From IMG/VR virus record IMGVR_UViG_3300046817_000871, positions 1 to 28,746 of that record: DNA of 28,746 nucleotides. The stretch is one strand, 5' to 3'. The translations under genes were made by a program, and so were the position numbers. This DNA comes from a virus. Shown piece after piece: positions 18,791 to 26,588 of the stretch. The notes beneath the pieces were generated by a model, which did not search any database, was not told where the DNA came from, and saw only the letters and a program-made list of their open reading frames with translations. Every line of letters begins with the position of its first letter. Position 1 is the stretch's first letter.

Positions 18791-19597
18791 CTAGCTGACC
18801 GTCACGCTCGGCGGGTAGACCTGGATCGTATGGCCGGCGTAGACGCCGCTGGTCACCTTGACGGTGGTCGCCGCCGATGTCCCGTCGCACGTCCGCCGGT
18901 GGACCGGCGGCTCGCACAGGGCCGCCGATGCCCGGTTGCTCCAGTGGGTGTCGGACCAGCTCGCGATGCAGGCGCCGGTCAGTTGGTACGAGCGGACGCG
19001 CGCCAGCGGTGCGAAGTGGACGACGTGGCTGGTCGGTGGCGGAGCCGGCAGGATGCCCGCGTAGAACTTGCCCGGACCGAGCGTGCGCGGGTCGGTCTCG
19101 CCCCACGGGTGCAGCGCGGCGGCGAAGGTCAGCACCTTCCACCACGGCCACGCCGCGAAGCCCTTCGACCAAGGATCGCCGACATCCGCGTAGGCCGGCA
19201 CGGTGAGCGTCCCGCCCGACACGCCGTTGACCTCGACGGCATGGTTGACGTTGCCCCTGCCGTCCGGCAGCGTGTTGCCCTGGAGGATGAGCGGGCGCCC
19301 GGCGCGGAGCTGCGTGGCGGCATAGCCGGGGGTGCAGACACCCGCCCCGACGTGCACCTCGACATGGACGCCGTGCGTCTCGATGGCTGCGGCGACCTGT
19401 GGCAGCGTCACGCCGCCGTAGTAGTCGCCGGTCTCGTCGCGGAGCTGGCAGCCCGAGACGACGGTCCTGCCGCCCGTCGCGGCGTCGAGCGCCATCCCGC
19501 CCGAGAGCGGGGTGCAGTTCTTCCAGCCGAGCGCCTGCCCGTGCAGGACGCAGGCGGTGGCCGGTCCCTCGACCTGGAACGCGGGACGGTAGGTCAT
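18791..19597 (-). CDS. Papain/C39-like peptidase candidate, possible endolysin
   Basis: 268 residues, AGGAGG nine bases before the ATG. The N-terminal domain reads GWKNCTPLSGGMALDAATGG (Cys28), later GRGNVNHAVEVNGV (a candidate His in NHAVxV), then YADVGDPWSKGFAAWPWWKVLTFAA. The Cys...His...Asp order resembles C39/papain-fold peptidases. I have met similar proteins in environmental phages next to small membrane proteins. The C-terminus has several Cys and a segment VKVTSGVYAGHTIQVYPPS that may bind cell wall. No amidase or lysozyme domain is present elsewhere in the window, so this is the best lysin candidate. A virion protease is the alternative. Confidence 0.55.
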   Translation of the reverse strand: MTYRPAFQVEGPATACVLHGQALGWKNCTPLSGGMALDAATGGRTVVSGCQLRDETGDYYGGVTLPQVAAAIETHGVHVEVHVGAGVCTPGYAATQLRAGRPLILQGNTLPDGRGNVNHAVEVNGVSGGTLTVPAYADVGDPWSKGFAAWPWWKVLTFAAALHPWGETDPRTLGPGKFYAGILPAPPPTSHVVHFAPLARVRSYQLTGACIASWSDTHWSNRASAALCEPPVHRRTCDGTSAATTVKVTSGVYAGHTIQVYPPSVTVS

Positions 19598-19619
19598 CGG
19601 ACTCGCCTCCTCGAGGGTC

Positions 19620-20117
19620 TCACCCGCCGGTGAGCAGGATGTGTGCCGTGAACAGGACGACGGTCAGGAGCTGGCCCAGGATCGTCAGGGTGACCGTGAC
19701 GGCGAGCGCGATCAGCCAGCGTCGGTTCGTCGCCGTCGATTCGTTGGAGGTGCGGACGCCGCTGAGGATCTTCTCGGTCGTCTCATCGCGGGCCTTGCGG
19801 GCGGCCTCCGACTCGCGGTAGCCCTCGGTGCCCGACTCGTTCAGGGTGCCGATCTCCCGCGTCAGCGACGCGGCGAGTTGCGCGACGGCCTTGTCCAGCT
19901 TGTCGTCCCACGCCTTCTCGAGGGCGGCCAGCGCATCCTTGGTCGCGAACGTCGCGGCCTGCTCGCGGAGCTGGAAGCGGACGCCGTTGAGCTCCTCGTC
20001 CTTCTTGGCGCGGTCGATCCGGTCCTCAGCGCGCTGCTGGAGGATGAACGCCTGCTGCTGGTCGCGCAGCCGCCGCTCGCCCCGGATCCGCTCGGCGAGG
20101 ACTGCGCGGCTAGGCAC
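19620..20117 (-). CDS. Coiled-coil protein with C-terminal membrane anchor
   Basis: 165 residues from a GTG overlapping the end of the preceding gene by 8 bases. Residues 1-130 are almost entirely charged helices (ERIRGERRLRDQQQAFILQQRAEDRIDRAKKDEE; LREQAATFATKDALAALEKAWDDKLDKAVAQL). Residues 135-160 form a membrane segment (LIALAVTVTLTILGQLLTVVLFTAHIL). This plan resembles XhlA-type lysis accessory proteins but is about twice as long. It stands between the tail tip region and the peptidase-like gene, which fits a lysis or spanin-like role, not proven. Confidence 0.6.
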   Translation of the reverse strand: MPSRAVLAERIRGERRLRDQQQAFILQQRAEDRIDRAKKDEELNGVRFQLREQAATFATKDALAALEKAWDDKLDKAVAQLAASLTREIGTLNESGTEGYRESEAARKARDETTEKILSGVRTSNESTATNRRWLIALAVTVTLTILGQLLTVVLFTAHILLTGG

Positions 20118-20529
20118 CCCCCGATACCAGCGGCAGGTGGGCGGGCGTGCCGGCATCGGTCGGACGGGGCACCGTCCTGCCGTCGGCGTCGAGGGCGAGG
20201 CGCGCGCCCGGTTCGACCGCGGCCCGCTCGCGGCGGTGGCCTGAGGTCTTGTGGACGAGCGCGGCGATGTGCCTGGCACCGGGCGGGCCGGCGAGCTCGA
20301 CGCGAAAGTCGTAGATGCCGCTGCCGATGGCTTCGGGCCAGACCTTCGAGCCCTTGACCGGATGCGCTGGGTCGTGGGTGTCCACCAGCCAGATGTCGGT
20401 GTGATCGCCACCGCCCTCCTCGTGAGCGGCGAAGTCGATCAGGCCGGCCACCGACCCGTCCGCGCCGCGCGCGACCATGTGGTCGAGGTGGCCGATGACG
20501 TTCCCGTCGGCATCGTAGGCGACCAGCAT
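20110..20529 (-). CDS. Hypothetical protein after the tail-tip gene
   Basis: 139 residues; ATG shares a base with the stop of the tail-tip gene (TGATG). It begins MLVAYDADGNVIGHLDHMVARGADG and includes VAGLIDFAAHEEGGG, HTDIWLVD, GIYDFRVELAGPPGARHIAALVHKTSGHRRERAAVE. Similar short proteins follow tail-tip genes in environmental siphophages I have seen, with no known role. The predicted structure is a beta-rich domain, possibly a small virion component or a chaperone for the tip protein. The last 35 residues are Pro/Thr-rich. Confidence 0.6.
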   Translation of the reverse strand: MLVAYDADGNVIGHLDHMVARGADGSVAGLIDFAAHEEGGGDHTDIWLVDTHDPAHPVKGSKVWPEAIGSGIYDFRVELAGPPGARHIAALVHKTSGHRRERAAVEPGARLALDADGRTVPRPTDAGTPAHLPLVSGGA

Positions 20530-22274
20530 CACAGCGCCGCCTCCACGAGGATGTAGTAGTGGCCGTAGAGGGTCTCGCTGGACGTGTAGGCGTTGTTGAC
20601 GTCGAGCTGCACGATGCAGATCGAGCTGCCGTTGAGGTGCGTCGACATGTTGCCCGCGATGGACGTGGGCAGGATCGCCTGCCCGGACGTGGCCCCCCCG
20701 CTGGTGACGCCGGTCCAGGCGGCGGACGGGACGTTGTACAGCAGGTCGTGGCCGACCGACCGCGTGCCGGTGTTGCCGTTGTTGTCGGCGATCGAGCTCA
20801 GGTGCATCGGCGTGGCGGACAGGGCCCCGAGGCCGCTCAGTGTCGCGGTGGCGACCGAGGTCGAGTAGTTGGCGCCCGACAATGCGGCGCACGTCGAGGA
20901 CAGGGATCCGCTCGCCGCGATCTTGAACATGTCGGACGTGCCGTCGATGATGACGACCGCCCCCGCGTTGGTCACGGTCAGGGCGCCGTTGGTGATCGCG
21001 AGCCCGCTCGTGTCGATGGTGACTTCCCCCGGCGTATTGAGGAGCGTGTCAGCGTATGGATACAACTCCACGTCGTCGAAGACGATCCCGTTGCCGCCGG
21101 CCGAGCTGTTGTGGTTGACGAGGACCACCCTGACACTGGCGGCATTGCTTGGGGCGACGGTCGTGCCGATGAGTTCGACCCAGGTGGTCGTCGTGACAGT
21201 CGTGCTGACCGGCCCCTGGACAAGCGTGATGCTGCCGATCGCGGCTGCGGTGTTGTCGTACCACTGGACGTACAGCGAGCCGTTGCTGGCGCCGCTGTTG
21301 GCGGCCCGACCGCGCATGAACGTCCGGCCAAGATAGGTTCGCCCGGGGATGATCGACAGGAAGTCGCTGTAGACCCATAGCGAGCCGCTCGGCGTTCCCG
21401 GACCCCAGGTGAGCGTGATGTTGTTGACCCCTGTATGTGGGCTGTAGATGACGCCCGAGAAGACCTCGACGCGGTTGCCCGCGAAGGTCGTCGCGACAGC
21501 CGTCCAGCCTGGCAGGGCGGCGGCGATCAACGGACCCGTGTTGAGGTTCGCCGGCGCGACCGAGTCGCACGTCTCGAAGCCGCCGTTGACGACCAGGTTA
21601 TGCGAGCCGCTGACGTTGATCTTGGCGGCGGTCACGGCACCGGTCGCGAGTTTCGGGGTGGTGACCGAGAGGTCGGTGATCTTCGTCCCGCTGATGCTGC
21701 CGTCGGGCATCGTCGAGACGGTGTTGTTCATCCAGACCGACATGGTCACGATCGGGTCGCCGAAGGTCAGGTGGTAGAACGGCACGCCCTTGACCCAGGT
21801 CACCTCCATGCCGGTGACGCTGAATGAGGTCGCGCTGTAGCCGAGATCGGCGTTGGTCAGCGCGAACGTCATGGCCGGCCACAGCCCGGTGTCGTATAGC
21901 GTCGCGGTGCCGGTCGTGGTGATCGTCGCGTCGAGGTTGGTGCTGACCGTGACCCGCAGGTCCTTGTACCCGCGCAGCGTCGTGCCGTTCGGCACGTCCG
22001 ACAGGCCCCACGGCCCGGCCGAGGCCGACGCGACGTCGGTGTTGGTCGCGGTCAGGGTCACGTAGTCGTGACCGATGCGCGGCCCCGGGTAGCGGGTGAC
22101 CGACGTGACGGTGCCGGCCCAGGTCGGGGTCGTGAGCGTCAACGCGTTGCCGTTGACCGGCACGGTGGCCGGGTCGACGAGCGTGACGTCGAACGTGTTG
22201 AACTTGAGCGACCCGGAGCCCTCGAGGATCTTGGTCGTCTGGGTCACGCCACCGATGACGAGCGCGAGCGGCAT
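20529..22274 (-). CDS. Tail-tip / receptor-binding protein with carbohydrate-binding-like domain
   Basis: 581 residues, one base after the tape-measure stop. Residues 1-185 are an N-terminal beta domain with VDPATVPVNGNALTLTTPTWAGTVTSV, seen in tail-tip proteins. Residues 188-222 form a short repeat-like linker (DGSISGTKITDLSVTTPKLATGAVTAAKI) typical of fibres. Residues 225-405 read NLVVNGGFE ... WTAV ... GRTYLGRTFMRGRA ... NGIVFDDVELYP, the pattern of a CBM4/9-type jelly roll. The C-terminal 175 residues are beta-rich and may trimerise. It is the only large protein between tape measure and lysis genes, so it probably both closes the tail tip and binds the host surface. Confidence 0.75.
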   Translation of the reverse strand: MPLALVIGGVTQTTKILEGSGSLKFNTFDVTLVDPATVPVNGNALTLTTPTWAGTVTSVTRYPGPRIGHDYVTLTATNTDVASASAGPWGLSDVPNGTTLRGYKDLRVTVSTNLDATITTTGTATLYDTGLWPAMTFALTNADLGYSATSFSVTGMEVTWVKGVPFYHLTFGDPIVTMSVWMNNTVSTMPDGSISGTKITDLSVTTPKLATGAVTAAKINVSGSHNLVVNGGFETCDSVAPANLNTGPLIAAALPGWTAVATTFAGNRVEVFSGVIYSPHTGVNNITLTWGPGTPSGSLWVYSDFLSIIPGRTYLGRTFMRGRAANSGASNGSLYVQWYDNTAAAIGSITLVQGPVSTTVTTTTWVELIGTTVAPSNAASVRVVLVNHNSSAGGNGIVFDDVELYPYADTLLNTPGEVTIDTSGLAITNGALTVTNAGAVVIIDGTSDMFKIAASGSLSSTCAALSGANYSTSVATATLSGLGALSATPMHLSSIADNNGNTGTRSVGHDLLYNVPSAAWTGVTSGGATSGQAILPTSIAGNMSTHLNGSSICIVQLDVNNAYTSSETLYGHYYILVEAAL

Positions 22275-22275
22275 G

Positions 22276-24084
22276 TCAGACGCCCGGCGCGAAGCGCAAG
22301 CGGCGCGCGATCTCGTTGGTGAAGCGGTCCAGCGCCGGGCCGTCGATCACGGTGCCGTAGACGGTGATGTTGATGGTCTGGCCGCCACCGCCCATGGCCA
22401 TCCCGTTGGGGATGATGGTGCCTGACGATGACGGCACGAACAGTTCGGGACCGTTCTCACCCACCCACGAGATCTGGCCTGCACCCAGCGGTCCGCCGCC
22501 CGCGTTGTGCGGGAAGACCGGCTGCTTGTACAGGTCGGTGTTGCCGATGTAGCCGAGCTTCTTGGCGAGTGTGTCCAGCGCCTGCGCCCCGTAGATCTTG
22601 ACGGTGACCGTCGGCGCGGCGTGGATCTTGGCGACCTCGTGCAGGTGGTCGATGATCTTCTGGATCTCGGCCGGGACCTTCAGCCCCATCGCCTTGTAGG
22701 CCGCCGTGACGTCCCTGGCGTAGGTGTCGACCTGCTTCTGGGTCAGCCTGTGCTGGTCGCCGAGCCCGGCCAGCGTGGTGGCCTGGTCGTCGAGGTCCTG
22801 GACGATCGCCTCGCGTGCGACGCGGCTGGCGTTCCTGTTCTTGGCATGGAGCAGGCTGAACAGGTCCGACGACGCCGTCGCCCGCTGGTCGGCCAGCTTG
22901 TTGGCCAGTTCGATCGGGTCGAAGTAGCCCCGGATCATGGCGTTGGTATCGGTCACGAGCTGGTGGACAGTGGCGTCGCTGGCGGCGCGGATCCGGCGCT
23001 GGTTCGCCTCGTAATCGCGGGCTAGCTGGAGCGAGGACGTACTGACCGCAGCGAGCGCCACGCTGGCGTGGCCGTGGAAGGAGTCCATGCCGTCCGACGC
23101 CGTGCTCGAGACGGTGGCGACGGTGGTGACCAAGTCGTCGAGGTTCTTGCCCGTGTGGTCGGTCTGGACTCCGAGGTTCTGCTGGTCGGTCGCCGCCTGC
23201 TTGGCGGCGTCGGCCATCTGGCCGAGGCCCGGGATCAGCACTCCGAACGCACCGGCGAGGTCGAGGACGGAAGTGGCCTGCTCGGTCGCCGTGTCGCTGT
23301 TGGCCGACATCCCGTCCTGGAGGATGCCGAGGACGTTGGCGAGGTCCGTCGTCCGGTCGGCCAGTTCGGTCATGACCTTGACCTGTACCGGCGCGATGGA
23401 CTTGCCGAACGTCTCCATCGCCTCGTTGACCTTGACCTGGCTGATGAGCAGCTGGCCCGCGTTGGTCTTGGCGAAATCGGCAGCGGCCCCGCCGACCACC
23501 TTCTCGACCGCGGCCAGCCGCTCGGTCGTCGTCGCGTAGTCCTTGGTGTTGATGCCGAGGGTCGCGAGCCCGCGCGCCTTGCCGGCTTCGATGTTGGTCA
23601 GCGCCTGACTGGCTTCCATCAGGCTGATGTTCTTGAACCGGGCGAGGTCCATCGCCACGGACTGGATCCGCTGCGCCTCGGTGACGTCATGGGTGGCGGC
23701 CACAAGCAGCTGCAACGAGGACCGCTGCTCGTCGTCGGTGAAGCCCAGCTTCATCTGGGCCTCGATGACCTTCTCGATCGCGGTCGTGTTGCCGTCCCAG
23801 CCCGGGATGTTGGCCCTGAGCGACTGACCGAGCGCAGCGACCGACGCCTGGTCCTCGTTGAACGCGGCGACGCTGTCGCCGATGAAGTCGGTGACCTTGC
23901 CGACCGCGGTCTGGAACAGCCCGGCCGCGGTCGTGGCGAAGCCGAACCCGAGTCCGGCGGCGAGGCCCTTGCCGAGCGGCGTCAGCTTGGTCTGGAGCTG
24001 GCCCGCCGACGACTCGACCTTCTGGGTCGCGCCGACGAACGAGGCCGCGTTGCCGATGAAGTTGACGACGACTTGTGACGCCAC
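22276..24084 (-). CDS. Tail tape measure protein
   Basis: 602 residues from a GTG directly after the previous TAG. It has the usual parts: a Val/Ala-rich start, a hydrophobic stretch at 38-62 (LGKGLAAGLGFGFATTAAGLFQTAVG), and long helical regions with Gln/Asp/Ala. The family's C-terminal end follows: PHNAGGGPLGAGQISWVGENGPELFVPSSSGTIIPN, then GGGGQTINITVYG. By the usual 1.5 angstrom per residue, the tail would be about 90 nm. No lysozyme or peptidase domain is inserted. It is short for the family, which fits the small genome. Confidence 0.9.
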   Translation of the reverse strand: MASQVVVNFIGNAASFVGATQKVESSAGQLQTKLTPLGKGLAAGLGFGFATTAAGLFQTAVGKVTDFIGDSVAAFNEDQASVAALGQSLRANIPGWDGNTTAIEKVIEAQMKLGFTDDEQRSSLQLLVAATHDVTEAQRIQSVAMDLARFKNISLMEASQALTNIEAGKARGLATLGINTKDYATTTERLAAVEKVVGGAAADFAKTNAGQLLISQVKVNEAMETFGKSIAPVQVKVMTELADRTTDLANVLGILQDGMSANSDTATEQATSVLDLAGAFGVLIPGLGQMADAAKQAATDQQNLGVQTDHTGKNLDDLVTTVATVSSTASDGMDSFHGHASVALAAVSTSSLQLARDYEANQRRIRAASDATVHQLVTDTNAMIRGYFDPIELANKLADQRATASSDLFSLLHAKNRNASRVAREAIVQDLDDQATTLAGLGDQHRLTQKQVDTYARDVTAAYKAMGLKVPAEIQKIIDHLHEVAKIHAAPTVTVKIYGAQALDTLAKKLGYIGNTDLYKQPVFPHNAGGGPLGAGQISWVGENGPELFVPSSSGTIIPNGMAMGGGGQTINITVYGTVIDGPALDRFTNEIARRLRFAPGV

Positions 24085-24522
24085 CTACAGCCCCGCGTTC
24101 TTGATGGCGTCCTCGAGCACGGCCGCGGCCGCCGCTTGGATGTACGGTCGGTTCGCCGCGATGGTCGGGAAGATGTAGCGGCCCTCGGGGATGAACGGGC
24201 GCGAGATCGCGCCTGAGAATGCCTTGCCGGGCGTGTGGCCGCGACCGACGGTGCCACCGAAGTCGAGCCACGGGTAGTACGGCGCCCGCGAGCCGCCAGC
24301 GACGATGCTGGCACTGGTCGTGTCGGCCCGCGGCTTGACCGACATCGAGGCGCGGCGGGTGGCGCCCGACGGCACCTTGCCCGCGATCTTGGACGCGAGC
24401 ACGCCCGCGATGCCCTTGAAGCCGGCGCGCATCTGGCGCGGGAACTCGGCGTCGAGCTTCTTGATGGCGTTGCGGAACTCGCGCAGCCCGGTGACGCTGA
24501 GCTTGACGTCCTCGGCAGCCAT
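24085..24522 (-). CDS. HK97 gp10-like tail protein
   Basis: 145 residues. The ATG at 24522 is chosen over a GTG one codon upstream because AAGGAG lies 8 bases before it and it shares a base with the stop of the frameshifted chaperone extension. The sequence VKLSVTGLREFRNAIKKLDAEFPRQMRAGFKGIAGVLASKIAGKVP, then a basic patch, then YYPWLDFGGTVGRG and RYIFPTIAANRPYIQAAAAAVLEDAI, fits the HK97 gp10 group. Members join the tail to the head or finish the tail. Normally that gene lies before the tail-tube gene. Here it is between the chaperone and the tape measure. Confidence 0.75.
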   Translation of the reverse strand: MAAEDVKLSVTGLREFRNAIKKLDAEFPRQMRAGFKGIAGVLASKIAGKVPSGATRRASMSVKPRADTTSASIVAGGSRAPYYPWLDFGGTVGRGHTPGKAFSGAISRPFIPEGRYIFPTIAANRPYIQAAAAAVLEDAIKNAGL

Positions 24523-24695
24523 CACTCGATCTCCTTCATGGCCGCTCGCCAGACAAAGAACGCCTGCCAGCGCACGATCTCGTCGTTGGGCAGCTCGCCG
24601 ATCTCGGCCAGTGACTTGTGCAGGTGCTCGGCCAGCATGAAGTCGAACGTGTCGAGCGTCCCCTCGATCAGGGCTCGCTCGTATCGGGTTTGGGG
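24522..24695 (-). CDS. Frameshifted extension of the tail assembly chaperone (T-like part)
   Basis: An open frame in -1 relative to the preceding gene, with no well-placed start of its own. It reads TRYERALIEGTLDTFDFMLAEHLHKSLAEIGELPNDEIVRWQAFFVWRAAMKEIE, a helical sequence typical of the T part of G/GT pairs. A slip at the C-run at 24692-24695 would fuse 92 residues of the upstream protein with 56 from this frame, for 148 in all. Its position between tail-tube and tape-measure genes is the classic one for this programmed shift. Confidence 0.7.
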   Translation of the reverse strand, partial: PQTRYERALIEGTLDTFDFMLAEHLHKSLAEIGELPNDEIVRWQAFFVWRAAMKEIE

Positions 24696-24967
24696 TTCGT
24701 GCCGTCGCTTCCGATGCCGCCCGACAGCGCGACGATCGCGTCGAGGATCGTGCCGGCGGTCTGCGGGTCGGTCGTGTTCAGCCAGGTCTTGGCCTCGTCG
24801 ACCGTGACGCCCGTGCCGGCCGACAGGATGAGCGCCTCACCGTCCTCGAAGCCGTCGCGCCCGAAGCGGCCGACGGCCAGGTACTCGGTCCGCGACAGGC
24901 CGCGGATGATGACCGTCTGGCCGTCGACGTCGACGGCACCGGTCGGGAGCGGGATCTTCGGGAGCAT
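24668..24967 (-). CDS. Tail assembly chaperone (G-like)
   Basis: 99 residues from an ATG with GGAGG six bases upstream; a longer frame runs back into the hairpin after the tail-tube gene. The sequence LPTGAVDVDGQTVIIRGLSRTEYLAVGRFGRDGFEDGEALILSAGTGVTVDEAKTWLNTTDPQTAGTILDAIVALSG is the usual make-up of a siphophage G protein: a beta start, then helices. Near its end it crosses CCCCAAACCC, where a -1 shift would open the T-like frame. The shorter and longer products together would coat the tape measure and recruit tail-tube subunits. Confidence 0.75.
   Translation of the reverse strand: MLPKIPLPTGAVDVDGQTVIIRGLSRTEYLAVGRFGRDGFEDGEALILSAGTGVTVDEAKTWLNTTDPQTAGTILDAIVALSGGIGSDGTNPKPDTSEP
24686..24697 (-). 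promoter_or_regulatory. Candidate -1 ribosomal frameshift site
   Basis: In the upstream frame the codons are AAC CCC AAA CCC. A tRNA-Pro on CCC (24694-24692) can slip back one base to CCC (24695-24693) with perfect pairing. The next codon in the new frame is CAA, leading into the T-like frame. It is not the textbook X-XXY-YYZ heptamer. Confidence 0.6.
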
Positions 24968-24984
24968 GGCTGCCTCCTCGCCGA

Positions 24985-25023
24985 GGGTGATGGGGGCGGG
25001 CGGGCGAGCGCCCACCCCCACCC
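24985..25023 (-). terminator. GC-rich hairpin after the tail-tube gene
   Basis: On the minus strand, GGGTGGGGGTGGGC, then a GCTC loop, then GCCCGCCCGCCCCCATCACCC. The stem has one G-T pair and one or two bulges. It begins two bases after the TAA of the tail-tube gene and ends before the chaperone's ribosome site. As after the capsid gene, there is no U-run. Confidence 0.6.
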
Positions 25024-25024
25024 G

Positions 25025-25432
25025 TTAGACGTGCCGCGACGGTGCGGCGTTCACGAACAGGTCGGCCTTGAAGGTGGCGACGCCACCGACCGGCGCGCTC
25101 TCGCTGTAGTTGCTGACGTAGACGCTCGTCAGCGTCCAGTCACCGGATGCGCCCGCCGCGCCGCCCGGGTTGTAGGCTGCGGTGACCGGTGCCGCCGCCA
25201 GCACGAGCGCCGCCAGCTTCCACGCCGGGCCGGTGGTGATGGTCGGGTCGTAGTCGCCCGTCAGGGTCATCTTGCCGCCCGGCACGCCGGCGACCGCGGT
25301 CTTCCACGACGAGCCGAACGTGGTCGTGTCGGCCATGTCGACGTCGATGGCCAGGTCGACGTTCGTGCAGAACGCACTCAATGAGACGGAATCGATCGTG
25401 AAGGTCGTCGCCTTACCGTGGCGGAATGGCAT
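25025..25432 (-). CDS. Tail tube protein, short paralogue
   Basis: 135 residues, AAGGAG nine bases before the ATG. It reads MPFRHGKATTFTIDSVSLSAFCTNVDLAIDVDMADTTTFGSSWKTAVAGVPGGKMTLTGDYDP and ends SNYSESAPVGGVATFKADLFV, matching the phage tail-tube beta-sandwich pattern (DTTTF, G.YDP, S.SAPVGGV). Its first half is clearly related to the 245-residue protein just upstream. Being last before a strong hairpin and directly before the chaperone gene, it is the better candidate for the abundant tube subunit, or the two may share the tube. Confidence 0.75.
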   Translation of the reverse strand: MPFRHGKATTFTIDSVSLSAFCTNVDLAIDVDMADTTTFGSSWKTAVAGVPGGKMTLTGDYDPTITTGPAWKLAALVLAAAPVTAAYNPGGAAGASGDWTLTSVYVSNYSESAPVGGVATFKADLFVNAAPSRHV

Positions 25433-25447
25433 AGCCGTATCTCCTTG

Positions 25448-26185
25448 CTAGAGGTTGCGGGCGACTGCGACGCCGAACGTGATCCGGTCGCCCACGACCC
25501 CACCGGTCCTGGTGGCGACGACCCGGACGTAGCGGCGCAGGGTGGCGCCGGATGCCGAGACGAGCCGCTGCTGGGTCGGGGCAGCGGTCGTCGTGAACGC
25601 GCCGCCGGTCACGTCGGCGACGGTGCCGAAGCCCGACGACGAGTCGTCGACGAGCTTGACCACCCAGGAACCGGAACCCGAGACCGCCGTGACGATGAGG
25701 TGGGCCTGCCAGCCGGTCGTGGTCGCGGCCAGGCCGTCGATGTAGGCGCTGGTGCCCGGGCTGGCACCGAGGTCGCTGATCGGGTTGACGACGTAACCGA
25801 AGCCGACCGAGGTGTCGGCCGTGATGTCCCACTTGATGGCCACCACGCCACCGACCGGCGACGACTCGCTCCAGGTCGTGCTGGCGACCTCGAGCAGGCG
25901 GGCCGGGTTGCCGGTCGTGCCGAGGCCGCCCGGGCCGAAGGTCACCAGCGCGCCCGTCGTCGAGAGGTAGGCCGGGCTGAACTTCTGGACGTTGGCCGGG
26001 TCGTAGTAGCCCTGCAGGCCGAGTTTGGCCGATGTCTGGCCCGGGATGGCCGTCTTCCACGTCGCGGCGAAGGTCGTGGTGTCGGCGAGGTCGACGTCGG
26101 TCGAGAAGTCGGCCCCCGTCAGGAAGGATGACCAGTCGATGGCGTCCAGCCAGACGCCGGCGTCTGAGCCGTGGATGAAGGGCAC
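25448..26185 (-). CDS. Tail tube protein, long paralogue
   Basis: 245 residues from GTG with AGGAGG eight bases upstream. Residues 1-65 (MPFIHGSDAGVWLDAIDWSSFLTGADFSTDVDLADTTTFAATWKTAIPGQTSAKLGLQGYYDP) and 100-122 (VASTTWSESSPVGGVVAIKWDIT) match the short paralogue downstream. The extra 120 residues at the C-terminus (from about PGTSAYIDGLAATTTG to VAVARNL) form a further beta domain with RRYVRVVATRTGG, perhaps exposed on the tail surface. It could be the main tube protein with a decoration domain, or a minor tube component. Confidence 0.75.
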   Translation of the reverse strand: MPFIHGSDAGVWLDAIDWSSFLTGADFSTDVDLADTTTFAATWKTAIPGQTSAKLGLQGYYDPANVQKFSPAYLSTTGALVTFGPGGLGTTGNPARLLEVASTTWSESSPVGGVVAIKWDITADTSVGFGYVVNPISDLGASPGTSAYIDGLAATTTGWQAHLIVTAVSGSGSWVVKLVDDSSSGFGTVADVTGGAFTTTAAPTQQRLVSASGATLRRYVRVVATRTGGVVGDRITFGVAVARNL

Positions 26186-26195
26186 GGGTGGCCTC

Positions 26196-26588
26196 CTACG
26201 TCACGATGTCGAGGGTGAACTTGAGTCCGAGGTAGGTGGCGTCGCCGATCTTGACCTGCGCGATCTCAGCGGCGGTGGTGTCGTAGTTGCCGGGCGTCGC
26301 ACTCTCGATGACGGCCACGAGGTCGGTCGCGCCGTGCATCGCCGCCGACAGCGCGTCGCGGGCGTCCTTGGTCCCGGTCAGCCCGACGAGGTAGAAGACC
26401 GGGATGACGACGTGGTCGCCGCCGCGCTGGAAGGTGATGCCGATCTCGATGGTGGACGGGTAGTCGACCAGCACGCACGGCACCGACACCGACTCGACCG
26501 GGTAGGCGTAACTGTTCGGCACGAGTCCCGAGGCCGCCACGGCGGCGGCGATGCCGTCCATCGTCGCGGACAGGTCGAACTCGCTCAC
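26196..26588 (-). CDS. Tail terminator / tail-completion-like protein
   Basis: 130 residues, GTG in a GTGA overlap. It reads FDLSATMDGIAAAVAASGLVPNSYAYPVESVSVPCVLVDYPSTIEIGITFQRGGDHVVIPVFYLVGLTGTKDARDALSAAM ... VKIGDATYLGLKFTLDIVT. A helix, then paired strands with Pro-Cys-Val, then a helix and a final strand is what is expected of terminator-type proteins (gpU-like group). Its place directly before the tail-tube genes fits this role of capping the tube at its head end. Confidence 0.7.
   Translation of the reverse strand: MSEFDLSATMDGIAAAVAASGLVPNSYAYPVESVSVPCVLVDYPSTIEIGITFQRGGDHVVIPVFYLVGLTGTKDARDALSAAMHGATDLVAVIESATPGNYDTTAAEIAQVKIGDATYLGLKFTLDIVT

Noticed and set aside
18626-19633. Plus-strand frame of 335 codons opposite the peptidase-like gene
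   Set aside because: Composition is that of an antisense shadow (Arg/Asp/Val/Gly), and it would cross several coupled minus-strand genes and their ribosome sites.
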